DNA from: SHXO01 sp964523885
Lineage (GTDB): Bacteria; Pseudomonadota; Gammaproteobacteria; Burkholderiales; SHXO01
Assembly (NCBI GenBank): GCA_964523885.1
Contig: CAZFYX010000107.1
Coordinates: forward strand, 40,678 to 104,677
Length of the DNA stretch: 64,000 nucleotides
Direction of reading: 5' to 3'
A program made the translations under genes and the position numbers. Under the pieces are notes generated by a model. The model did not search any database. It saw only the letters and a program-made list of their open reading frames with translations, and was not told the origin of the DNA. The number at the start of each line of letters is the position of its first letter. Positions within the stretch are counted from its first letter, which is position 1. Shown here piece by piece: positions 44,392 through 52,279 of the stretch.

Positions 44392-44473
44392 GCCCAACCC
44401 ACGATTCGACACAGCCTCTCAGCAGCGGCGCGTCGCACCGCTGTTGAGGGCCGGTCAATCGGCACGTTCGGGT
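44392..44473 (+). repeat. attC site of cassette 3
   Basis: Left core GCCCAAC (44392-44398); the inner stem CCTCTCAGCAGCGG pairs with CCGCTGTTGAGGG; the right core reads GTTCGGGT (from 44466), one base longer than the GTTRRRY consensus. The variant core could make this site inactive. Confidence 0.7.
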
Positions 44474-44493
44474 CTCTCTAGGAGGGTTGTGTG

Positions 44494-44880
44494 ATGGCAC
44501 AGGCGAAAATCAAGCTGCTGCGGCTCGTCCAAGACTCGCAGGAGTATGGAAGCGACGATGAGCACATGGTATCGCGCGTATTCTTCGACATGGAGATCGA
44601 CGGCGCGACGTACCAAGCCCTCCATTGTGATGTAAAGCAAATCGTCGGCAGTTCGTTCGAGACCGCGCCACTGGAAGTGTCTGCTCCAGCCGGTTACAAA
44701 GGCCCGTTCAATCACGAGGCGTTCCAGAAAATCGTGGAGCACTATTACCGCAGTCTCGTTGGCTCACAGGGCCGCGGTATCCGAATCACTGGTGGCTCCA
44801 ACATCCGGATGCGAAACAACACTTTCGTTCAATCCAGCGAGTCAACGTTTGAGGTGCAAGTTGCTGGGGGCCCATGGTGA
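44494..44880 (+). CDS. Cassette 4 gene: unknown small protein
   Basis: 128 residues, soluble. A first half with MAQAKIKLLRLVQDSQEYGSDDEHMVSRVFFDMEIDGATYQ appears to be a beta-rich fold. The second half ends with RGIRITGGSNIRMRNNTFVQSSESTFEV, which reads like turns of a right-handed beta-helix. No family assigned. A strong aggaggg SD (44480-44486) precedes the ATG, so the cassette carries its own translation signal. Confidence 0.75.
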   Translation: MAQAKIKLLRLVQDSQEYGSDDEHMVSRVFFDMEIDGATYQALHCDVKQIVGSSFETAPLEVSAPAGYKGPFNHEAFQKIVEHYYRSLVGSQGRGIRITGGSNIRMRNNTFVQSSESTFEVQVAGGPW

Positions 44881-44883
44881 AAC

Positions 44884-44946
44884 GCCGAACCCAGCGCTCA
44901 AGCGGACTCGCGCCTGCGGCGCTCGCCGCTTAGCTCTGCGTTAGGC
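44884..44946 (+). repeat. attC site of cassette 4
   Basis: 63-base site from GCCGAAC to GTTAGGC (44940-44946) with inner AGCGGAC...GCCGCT and GCGC arms. It resembles the short attC type common in Xanthomonas and Pseudomonas arrays. It begins three bases after the cassette 4 stop. Confidence 0.9.
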
Positions 44947-44951
44947 GCTTT

Positions 44952-45131
44952 TCATGTGTTTGCCGGAGGCGACTTTTCAGCTGATGGACCAGCGAGTTTG
45001 GCCGTAGGCAAGAACCCTAACTCGTGCGGTGCGACATGCGGAGGAACTGGGCATGAAGGGTTCCAGAGACGGACCACTACTCCGCCGCTCTGGATTGCGC
45101 TGACGTCGGTCTCTTTGAAGTGCTGATTCAC
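44952..45131 (-). CDS. Possible short gene on the minus strand (low confidence)
   Basis: 59 codons from GTG 45131, with aaggatc upstream as a weak SD, encoding VNQHFKETDVSAIQSGG... and a Pro-rich tail. It would be read against the cassettes. The stop codon lies five bases after the last attC, so this might be the end of an inverted cassette or merely chance. No family recognised. Confidence 0.25.
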   Translation of the reverse strand: MNQHFKETDVSAIQSGGVVVRLWNPSCPVPPHVAPHELGFLPTAKLAGPSAEKSPPANT

Positions 45132-45760
45132 GCGCGATCCTTTATAGGCGGCCCTTCGTCGGAGATGGCTGCTACAAGGATTGTTGCACCCAACGCGATG
45201 GCCATCCTGCCTTCGTCCTCCGCGCGAAGCGCGGCACCCCAACGTGATGGTCTCGCGGCCTTGCTGTGGGGATGAACTGACCCAAAGCCTGGGCTGGCGT
45301 CCCAGGGCCCTGGAATGCTGCTGCGATTCGCCCCGCACGATAGCTGGCGCGGCTGTTGCATTCGTGCGGGTCGGCGCCGTAGCGACACCAAGCGGAAAGG
45401 GCCTGCAGGGACCTGTGTTCCTGGGGCGACGCAGGATGGAGCGGCCAGGAGCCAGCGCGGCCGGAGAGGAACGGGGCCAGTGTCCGGCGGAACGGGCAAG
45501 CCAACACCGGGCTGGCCAGAATTGGCAAAAAGTGCCCCCGCGTGTCGGTTATCGGCATGAAACCGGTCCGCTTTAGAGGTTTGCGCAGGTCTGGACAGTT
45601 GCTCAGCGCCGCAGCCACCGCATCGGGTCGTGATCGACCCGCGAGACTGCTGGTCAGCCCGGAATCTTTCGCGCAACTATTGAGAGCTCGATCCTGGCCT
45701 CCGGCTAGACCCGCCGATGGTGCAGGCATCTGAAGAAACCATCCTCTTGTCTGAAATGAT
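45132..45760. other. Island tail with no credible gene
   Basis: Open frames occur on both strands (for example 45181-45576 plus and 45172-45729 minus), but they overlap each other, lack SD sites, and have compositions typical of random GC-rich sequence. A degraded cassette or insertion remnant is possible. I found no attC core, transposase motif or terminal inverted repeat. Confidence 0.5.
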
Positions 45761-46150
45761 ATGAGCCAACAAATCTACGACGTGCTGCGCGGCTTCGAGC
45801 ATGCCTACCCCAATGACGTTTTCCCGTCCCTGAGTGGCGACGAGGTCGAGGCGCACAGCGAGATCGTCGCCCGGGCCTCCGCGCACATGGGACGGTACAT
45901 GGCGCAATTCACCAAACAGGCAGCCGACGAGATCGCGCGTCTGCGCGTCGAGCTACTGGAGGCGAAGCAGTACAACACCCATTGGGCCGCTGTCGCTCAC
46001 AAACTGGGACTCAAGCTGGATGCGGCAGAGATGGCACTGCAGAATATCGCCCTGACGATCAATGAGACTGGGACGGATCGAGCCGCGATGACCGAGGAGA
46101 TCCGTGGCATCCTGGCAAAGCTGACAGATCTCAGGAAATCCAGGCGGTGA
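45761..46150 (+). CDS. Coiled-coil protein of unknown function
   Basis: 129 residues, almost wholly helical. Begins MSQQIYDVLRGFEHAYPNDVFPSLSGDEVEAHSEIVARASAHMGRYMAQFTKQAADEIARLRVELLEAKQ and continues with charged heptads to the C-terminus. It may be a phage- or plasmid-related structural or regulatory protein. The start is ATG 45761, with only a weak SD. It is the last gene of the island; a strong hairpin follows. Confidence 0.65.
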   Translation: MSQQIYDVLRGFEHAYPNDVFPSLSGDEVEAHSEIVARASAHMGRYMAQFTKQAADEIARLRVELLEAKQYNTHWAAVAHKLGLKLDAAEMALQNIALTINETGTDRAAMTEEIRGILAKLTDLRKSRR

Positions 46151-46192
46151 GGCTGCTGCAACCTCATGCTACCTCCTCGATCTGAATCGAGG

Positions 46193-46224
46193 AAAGCGGG
46201 CCTGCGCATTGCACGCAGGCCCGC
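46193..46224 (-). terminator. Terminator hairpin of the TrpB2 gene
   Basis: GCGGGCCTGCG and CGCAGGCCCGC form a perfect 11-bp palindrome (46196-46224). On the minus strand it is followed by TTT, ten bases after the TrpB2 stop. It can also serve the convergent coiled-coil gene on the plus strand. Confidence 0.7.
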
Positions 46225-46233
46225 CTAACTCCG

Positions 46234-47604
46234 TTACGCCGCCGCCGGCACGCTAGGCAACCCGCTCAGCGCCATCGCCAGCTCCTGCGGATCGTAGTCC
46301 TGATCCACCAGTTTCCCGGCGAAGTAATCCATGTACGCCTGCATGTCGAAGTGCCCGTGGTCGCACAGGTTGAACAGGATCGCGCGGCTCACGCCCTCTT
46401 CCTTGCACTTCAGCGCCTCGTCGATCGCGCCCTTCACGGCGTGATTGGCTTCCGGCGCGGGCACGATGCCTTCGTTGCGCGCGAAGAACACGCCGGCCTC
46501 GAAGCACGCGGTCTGGTGATAGGAACGCGCGTCGATCAGTCCCAGCTCCTTCACGTGCGATACCAGCGGCGCCATGCCGTGGTAGCGCAGCCCGCCGGCG
46601 TGGAACCCCGGCGGCATGAAGCTCGAGCCCAGCGTATGCATCTTCGCCAGCGGGGTCAGGTGGCCGGTGTCGCCGAAGTCGTAGGCGTACTTGCCGCGGG
46701 TGAGGCTGGGGCAGGCCGCCGGCTCGACCGCGACGATGCGCACCTTCTTGCCGCCGCGCAGCTGCGCGCCGAGGAAGGGGAACGCGATGCCCGCAAAATT
46801 CGATCCGCCGCCGGTGCAGCCGACGATCACGTCCGGGTAGTCGTTGGCCTGCTCCAGCTGCTTCATCGCCTCGACGCCGACCACGGTCTGGTGCAGCAGC
46901 ACGTGGTTGAGCACCGAGCCCAGCGCGTACTTGGTGTCATCGCGCTGCGCGGCGATCTCGACCGCCTCGGAGATGGCGATCCCCAGGCTGCCGTTGCTGT
47001 CCGGGGTGGCGGCCAGGATCCTGCGGCCGACTTCGGTCTCCATCGAGGGGCTCGCTACGCAGCGCGCCCCATAGGTCTCCATCAGCGCCCGGCGATAGGG
47101 CTTCTGGTTGTACGACACCTTGACCATGAAGACCTGGATCTCCAGGCCGAAGATCGAGCCGGCAAAGGCCAGCGACGAGCCCCACTGGCCGGCGCCGGTC
47201 TCGGTGGTGATGCGCTTGACCCCTGCTTCCTTGTTGTAGAACGCCTGCGGGACGGCCGTGTTGGGCTTGTGACTGCCGGCCGGGCTGACGCCCTCGTACT
47301 TGTAGTAGATGCGCGCCGGGGTCTGCAGCGCCTTCTCCAGGCGGCGGGCGCGGAACAGCGGGCTGGGCCGCCACTGCCGGTAGACCTCGCGCACCGGGCC
47401 AGGGATCTCCACCTCGCGCTCGGTGGTGACCTCCTGCATGATCAGGGACATGGGGAACAGCGGGGCCAGGTCGTCGGGGCCCAGCGGCTTCAGCGTGCCC
47501 GGGTGCAGCACGGGCGGGGGTGGCTTGGGCAGGTCCGCCACGATGTTGTACCAGGTCTTCGGGATGTCGTTCTCGCCGAGGACGTACTTCACGCTCTCCG
47601 CCAT
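46234..47604 (-). CDS. TrpB2-type PLP-dependent tryptophan synthase beta-like enzyme
   Basis: 456 residues, longer than canonical TrpB (about 400), and of the TrpB2 group. PLP lysine is Lys113 in GSHKPNTA; the phosphate-binding loop GCTGGGSNF is present; the N-terminus YVLGENDIPKTWYNIVADLPKPPPPVLHPGT is diagnostic of the TrpB2 subfamily. It stands without trpA, so it may act as a serine deaminase or a stand-alone tryptophan synthase scavenging indole (family knowledge). ATG 47604 with aggaga SD is used; the longer frame from 47649 is not. Confidence 0.92.
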   Translation of the reverse strand: MAESVKYVLGENDIPKTWYNIVADLPKPPPPVLHPGTLKPLGPDDLAPLFPMSLIMQEVTTEREVEIPGPVREVYRQWRPSPLFRARRLEKALQTPARIYYKYEGVSPAGSHKPNTAVPQAFYNKEAGVKRITTETGAGQWGSSLAFAGSIFGLEIQVFMVKVSYNQKPYRRALMETYGARCVASPSMETEVGRRILAATPDSNGSLGIAISEAVEIAAQRDDTKYALGSVLNHVLLHQTVVGVEAMKQLEQANDYPDVIVGCTGGGSNFAGIAFPFLGAQLRGGKKVRIVAVEPAACPSLTRGKYAYDFGDTGHLTPLAKMHTLGSSFMPPGFHAGGLRYHGMAPLVSHVKELGLIDARSYHQTACFEAGVFFARNEGIVPAPEANHAVKGAIDEALKCKEEGVSRAILFNLCDHGHFDMQAYMDYFAGKLVDQDYDPQELAMALSGLPSVPAAA

Positions 47605-47715
47605 GGCGGTCTCCTGTTTGTGGTTATGGTCCGGGCATGGCGCTGCCATGCCTCTTCCCGGAGGGAAGGCGGATCGATTATAGGCGGGCGCCGGAGACGG
47701 CCGGATTGACCGGCG

Positions 47716-50700
47716 TCAAGGCGCGAGCACCGGCCGGGGCGCCCGGCGGGCGGCCAGCCAGGCCTGCAGGCGATCCATGTAGATGTAGATCACCGGGGTG
47801 ATGTACAGGGTGAGCACCTGCGACACCAGCAGGCCGCCGACCACGGCCAGGCCCAGCGGGCGCCGGGCTTCCGCGCTGCCGCCGAAGGCCAGGGCGATCG
47901 GCAGGGTGCCGACCAGGGCGGCCATGGTCGTCATCATGATCGGGCGGAAGCGCACCAGCGCCGCTTCGTAGATCGCCTCGGCGGCGGACTTCTTGTGGTC
48001 GCGCTGCGCCTCGACCGCGAAGTCGATCATCATGATCGCGTTCTTCTTGACGATGCCGATCAGCATCAGCAGGCCCACCCAGCCGTAGATGTCCAGCTCG
48101 GGGTGGAAGATGTAGAGCGTCAGCAGCGCGCCCAGCACCGCCGAGGGCAGCCCGGACAGGATCGTCAGCGGGTGGATCAGGCTCTCGTACAGGATGCCCA
48201 GGATCAGGTAGATCACGAACACGGCCATGAGCAGCAGCACCGGCATGCCGGTCAGCGAGGCCTGGAACGCCTGGGCCGTGCCCTGGAAGCTGGTGGACAG
48301 CGTGGCCGGTGCGCGCAGCTCGTCGAGCGCTGCGTTGACGCGCTTCACGCCCTCGCCCAGCGCGACGCCGGGCGCCAGGTTGAAGGAGATGTTCACCGCC
48401 GGTAGCTGGCCGAGGTGGTTGATCGACAACGGCCCCACCGAGGTCGACACGCTGGCCACCGCCGTCAACGGCACCAGGTTGCCCCGGCTGCCCCGCACGT
48501 AGAGCAGCTCCATGGTGGACGCGTCGCGCTGGTACTGCGGCTCCACCTCCAGCACCACCCAGTATTCGTTGCTCGGCGTGTAGATCGTGGAGACCTGGCG
48601 CGCACCGAAGGCGTTGAACAGCGCGTTTTCGATCTGCTCGGGTGTCACGCCCAGCGCGGATGCCTTGTCGCGGTCGATGCGCAGGTCGACCTGGGTGTTC
48701 TTGATCTGCAGGTCGGTGGTCACGTCCTGGAAGCCGGGCAGCTTGCGCATCGCGTCCTCGATCTTCGGCGCCCAGCCGTAGAGCTCGTCCAGGTCGGCGC
48801 TCTGCAGCGCGAGCTGGAACTGGCTCTTGGTGATCACCCCGCCCAGCCGCACGCTGGGCAGGTTCTGCAGGAACACCTTCAGTCCCGGGATCGTGCTCAG
48901 CCTGGGCCGCAGCTCCTGCATCACCTGGTCCGCGGACGGCCGCTCGCCGCGCGGCTTCAGGTTGATCACGATCCGGCCCAGGTTCATCTGCAGGCTGGAG
49001 CCGCCCACCCCGATGAAGGACATGGTATCGGCCACGTGCGGGTTCTCGCGGATGCGGGCCACCGCCAGCTGCTGCTGCTCGTACATCGCGTCGTACGAGA
49101 TGTCCTGCGGCCCCTCGGTGAAGGCGAACAGCTGCCCGACGTCCTCGGTGGGCAGGAAGCCCTTCGGGATGATCACGCCCAGGTAGACCGCCGCCACCGT
49201 GGTCACGGCGAACACCGCCATCGTGACGACCGGCACCCGCAGCGATGCGCGCAGGGTGCTGGCGTAGGCATCGCGCATCGTGTCGAAGGTTCGCTCGATC
49301 GCCCGGTACAGGGCCCCGTGCTGCTGTTCGCGCTCCGACCGCAGCCAGCGCCCGCACAGCATGGGCGTGAGGGTCAGGCTGACGAATCCGGAGATGAGGA
49401 TCGCCGCCATGATGGTCACAGCGAACTCGTGCAGCAGGCGCCCGATCACCCCACCCATGAACAGCACCGGCACGAACACCACCGCGAGCGAGAGCGTCAT
49501 CGACAGGATGGTGAAGGCGATCTGGCGCGAGCCGTCCAGCGTGGCTTGCAGCGGGGTCTTGCCCATCTCCAGATGGCGCGCGATGTTCTCCAGCATCACG
49601 ATCGCGTCGTCCACGACGAAGCCCACGCACAGGGTGAGTGCGAGCAGCGACAGCGTGTCGATGCTGTAGCCCAGCGCGTACATCACGCTGAAGGTGCCCA
49701 CGATCGACATCGGCAGCGCCGCCGCCGGGATGATGGTCGCGGAGAGATTGCGCAGGAACAGGAAGATCACCATCACCACCAGCACCAGCGCGAGCACCAG
49801 GGTGAACTGCACTTCGTTGACGGCGTCGCGAATGCCCTGGGAGCGATCGAACAGCACGTCGATGCTGACGCCCGGCGGCACCTGCGCGCGGAACTGCGGC
49901 AGCAGCGTGCGGATCTTGTCCACCACCTCGACCGTGTTGGTGCCGGGCTGGCGCTGGATCGCGAGCAGGATCGAGCGCTTGTCGTTGAACCAGGCCGCGA
50001 CGCGGTTGTTCTGCACGTCGTCCACCGCCTGGCCGATGTCCTTCACCCGCACCGGGGCGCCGTTGCGGTAGGTGATGATCAGGTCGTTGAAGCCGGCGGC
50101 ATCCTGCAGCTGGCTGTTGGTCATCACCGAGGCCGAGCGGTGCGCGCCCTGCAGCGTGCCGGTGGGCAGGTTGGGGTTGTGCTGCGCGAGCGCGCGCTCC
50201 ACCTCGTCGATGCCGATGCCCCGTGCGGCCAGCGCCTTGGGGTCCACCTGCACGCGTACCGCGTAGGCCTGCGAGCCGTACACCAGCACCTGCGCGACGC
50301 CGTTGATCATCGAGATGCGCTGGGCCATCAGCGTCTCGGCGTACTCGTTGACCCGCGACAGCGGCAGCGTCTCCGAGGTGAGCGCGAGGTAGAAGATCGG
50401 CTGGTCCGCCGGGTTGACCTTGCGGTACGACGGCGGCACGGTCATGTCGTTGGGCAGCTGCCGGCGCGCCAGCGAGATGGCGGTCTGCACGTCCTGCGCC
50501 GCCGCGTCGATGTCGCGGTCGAGCACGAACTGCAGCGTGATCTGGGTGGTGCCCTGCGTGCTCGACGAGGTCATCTGGTCGAGCCCGGCGATAGTGGAGA
50601 ACTGCTTCTCCAGCGGCGTGGCCACCGACGAGGCCATCGTTTCCGGGCTCGCGCCGGGCAGCTCCGCCCGCACCTGGATGGTCGGGAAGTCGACGTTGGG

Positions 50701-50811
50701 CAGCTGCGCCACCGGCAGCTGCTTGTAGGCCAGCACGCCGAACGTGAGGATCCCGACCATGACCAGCAAGGTCATGACCGGGCGCAGGATGAAGGGTTGG
50801 GAGAGATTCAC
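47716..50811 (-). CDS. RND efflux permease (HAE1/MdtB-MdtC group)
   Basis: 1031-residue inner-membrane pump with the twelve-helix RND layout. Starts MNLSQPFILRPVMTLLVMVGILTFG; the proton-relay aspartate pair is in GFVVDDAIVMLENI; the porter domain shows TQITLQFVLDRDIDAAAQDVQTAI. It is close to MdtB/MdtC type pumps. The periplasmic adaptor is encoded upstream (51010-52143) on the same strand, separated by a 198-base repeat element, so they are probably one transcript. No outer-membrane factor is in the window. Substrates: drugs, bile-like or metal compounds, unknown here. Confidence 0.94.
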   Translation of the reverse strand: MNLSQPFILRPVMTLLVMVGILTFGVLAYKQLPVAQLPNVDFPTIQVRAELPGASPETMASSVATPLEKQFSTIAGLDQMTSSSTQGTTQITLQFVLDRDIDAAAQDVQTAISLARRQLPNDMTVPPSYRKVNPADQPIFYLALTSETLPLSRVNEYAETLMAQRISMINGVAQVLVYGSQAYAVRVQVDPKALAARGIGIDEVERALAQHNPNLPTGTLQGAHRSASVMTNSQLQDAAGFNDLIITYRNGAPVRVKDIGQAVDDVQNNRVAAWFNDKRSILLAIQRQPGTNTVEVVDKIRTLLPQFRAQVPPGVSIDVLFDRSQGIRDAVNEVQFTLVLALVLVVMVIFLFLRNLSATIIPAAALPMSIVGTFSVMYALGYSIDTLSLLALTLCVGFVVDDAIVMLENIARHLEMGKTPLQATLDGSRQIAFTILSMTLSLAVVFVPVLFMGGVIGRLLHEFAVTIMAAILISGFVSLTLTPMLCGRWLRSEREQQHGALYRAIERTFDTMRDAYASTLRASLRVPVVTMAVFAVTTVAAVYLGVIIPKGFLPTEDVGQLFAFTEGPQDISYDAMYEQQQLAVARIRENPHVADTMSFIGVGGSSLQMNLGRIVINLKPRGERPSADQVMQELRPRLSTIPGLKVFLQNLPSVRLGGVITKSQFQLALQSADLDELYGWAPKIEDAMRKLPGFQDVTTDLQIKNTQVDLRIDRDKASALGVTPEQIENALFNAFGARQVSTIYTPSNEYWVVLEVEPQYQRDASTMELLYVRGSRGNLVPLTAVASVSTSVGPLSINHLGQLPAVNISFNLAPGVALGEGVKRVNAALDELRAPATLSTSFQGTAQAFQASLTGMPVLLLMAVFVIYLILGILYESLIHPLTILSGLPSAVLGALLTLYIFHPELDIYGWVGLLMLIGIVKKNAIMMIDFAVEAQRDHKKSAAEAIYEAALVRFRPIMMTTMAALVGTLPIALAFGGSAEARRPLGLAVVGGLLVSQVLTLYITPVIYIYMDRLQAWLAARRAPRPVLAP

Positions 50812-50814
50812 TTC

Positions 50815-50991
50815 AGGCCCTAGGTTCCAGGCTCTAGACGCCAGAGGTTTTGCATGAAGCCCATGTTCTCTTGCCGTTCATGTGTAGAGCCTGGCGTCTG
50901 GTGCCTGGGGCCTATCCTTTGTCTGGCGTCTCCCGCCTAGAGCCTGGGGCCTGTCATTCTTCTGGCGTCTAGAGCCTAGGGCCTAGGGCCT
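50815..50991. repeat. Heptamer-word inverted repeat, cctaggg/cctagag type
   Basis: The left arm caggccctaggttccaggctctagacgcc (about 50815-50843) is the reverse complement of ggcgtctagagcctagggcctagggcctg (50963-50991) at 27 of 29 positions. The centre contains further direct copies such as gagcctggcgtctgg and gcctggggcct. It lies between the adaptor and permease genes. Confidence 0.85.
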
Positions 50992-51009
50992 GCGTGCGCT
51001 GTCGCGCCT

Positions 51010-52143
51010 CTAGCCTTCTTTAGCAGCCACCTTCCCCCCGGGCGTCACCCGCAGCTGCCCGCTGGTGATCACGGTCTCGCCGGCTTCCACGCCTTTGGCC
51101 AGCACGGCGCTCGCGCCTTCGGTGCGCTCGACCACCACGGGGCGCATCTCCGCGGTCTGGTCGGGCTTGACCACGTAGACATACTGACCCTTCGGTCCGT
51201 TCTGGACGGCCTGCGCGGGCACCACCAGCGCGTCGGCCTGTTCCTTCAGTGTCAGGGTGGTGGCGACGAACTGGCCCGGCCACAGGTCCCGGTTCTCGTT
51301 GGTGAAGGTTGCCCGCAGGCGAATGGTGCCGGTCGTTGGATCGACGGCGTTGTCGATGAAGGTCAGGCGGCCGGTCACCGCCGGTGCGTTCGCGGCGTCC
51401 TGGCGCGCGGTGACCGGCAGTCCGCGTGCACCGGCGCTGCGGATCTGGTGCAGATAGCGTTCCGGCACTGCGAAGCTGACGTAGATCGGCGCGACCTGGT
51501 TGATGACCAGCAGCGGTTCGGTGTCGTTGGCCTTGACGTTGTTGCCCGCCGGCAGGTTCACCCGGCCGGCGCGCCCGGTGAGCGGCGCCGTGAGGCGGGT
51601 GTAGGAGAGCTGCACCCTGGCGGTGTCCACCGCGGCACGGTCGGCGGCGACGGTGGCCTCAGCCGCCTCGCGGCCCGTGCGCGCCTGGACCAGCGCTTCT
51701 TCCGAGATGAAGCCCTTGGCCTGCAGGTCGTTGTAGCGCAGTTCGAGCGACTTGGCGTTGGCCAGCAGCGCGCGGTCGCGCGACTCCTGCGCTTCGAGCT
51801 GCTTGACCTGTGCCTCCAGGTAGCGCGGGTCGAGCTCGAACAGGAGCTGGCCCTTGCGCACTTCCTCCCCGTCGCGCACGTGCACGGACACGATCTGCCC
51901 GTCGATGCGGGATTTCACGGCCACGCTCTGGATGGGCTCGACGTTGCCGATGGTGGTCACGGTGAGCGGTACGGTCGCCCGCTGCGCCTTGCCGACCGTG
52001 ACCGGAGCGGGCGGCGGGGCAGACTTCTTGTCCGCGGCGCTCTTGCTGTCGTTGCAGCCGGCGGCGAGCAGCCCGGTCAGGAGGGCGACGAGCGCGCCAG
52101 CCGGGAGGCGTGGGAAGGTGAGCCGGGCGGTCAGGATGGGCAT
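51010..52143 (-). CDS. RND efflux periplasmic adaptor lipoprotein
   Basis: 377 residues with a lipobox LTGLLAAGC, so Cys30 is the lipid attachment site. The membrane-fusion-protein order is visible: first beta-barrel strand, lipoyl half (VAVKSRIDGQIVSVHVRDGEEVRKGQLLFELDP), a helical hairpin (YLEAQVKQLEAQESRDRALLANAKSLE), second lipoyl half (LTAPLTGRAGRVNLPAGNNV) and the C-terminal barrel and membrane-proximal domain. It links the permease to an outer-membrane channel. A lipid-anchored form is typical of MdtA-like adaptors. Confidence 0.93.
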   Translation of the reverse strand: MPILTARLTFPRLPAGALVALLTGLLAAGCNDSKSAADKKSAPPPAPVTVGKAQRATVPLTVTTIGNVEPIQSVAVKSRIDGQIVSVHVRDGEEVRKGQLLFELDPRYLEAQVKQLEAQESRDRALLANAKSLELRYNDLQAKGFISEEALVQARTGREAAEATVAADRAAVDTARVQLSYTRLTAPLTGRAGRVNLPAGNNVKANDTEPLLVINQVAPIYVSFAVPERYLHQIRSAGARGLPVTARQDAANAPAVTGRLTFIDNAVDPTTGTIRLRATFTNENRDLWPGQFVATTLTLKEQADALVVPAQAVQNGPKGQYVYVVKPDQTAEMRPVVVERTEGASAVLAKGVEAGETVITSGQLRVTPGGKVAAKEG

Positions 52144-52279
52144 GGATGGGCGAGCACGGCGGCATGCGCGACTGGCATCGCGCCCGACGGGCTCGTTCCC
52201 CGGTCAAAGAGGCGATTCTAGCGCGCGGCCCCCGCAGGGGTCCGGTTGGGGCGGCCGGCAGGTGCGCCGGCCGCGGCGG

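Larger units (their letters stand above)
42418..44946 (+). mobile_element. Integron gene-cassette array lacking an integron integrase (CALIN-like)
   Basis: Four consecutive ORFs, all on the plus strand, are separated by short imperfect palindromes that begin with GCCNAAC-type and end with GTTRRRY-type core sites: attC at 42945-43024, 43660-43735, 44392-44473 and 44884-44946, plus a first core GTTAGGC at 42418-42424. This alternation of one gene and one attC is diagnostic of integron cassettes. No IntI gene is seen in the window, so the array is either a cluster of attC sites lacking integrase or a piece of a larger array. Confidence 0.88.

Noticed and set aside
45172..45729. Two overlapping ORFs on opposite strands in the island tail
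   Set aside because: Neither has a SD, a recognised domain or coherent secondary structure; they overlap each other and look accidental.
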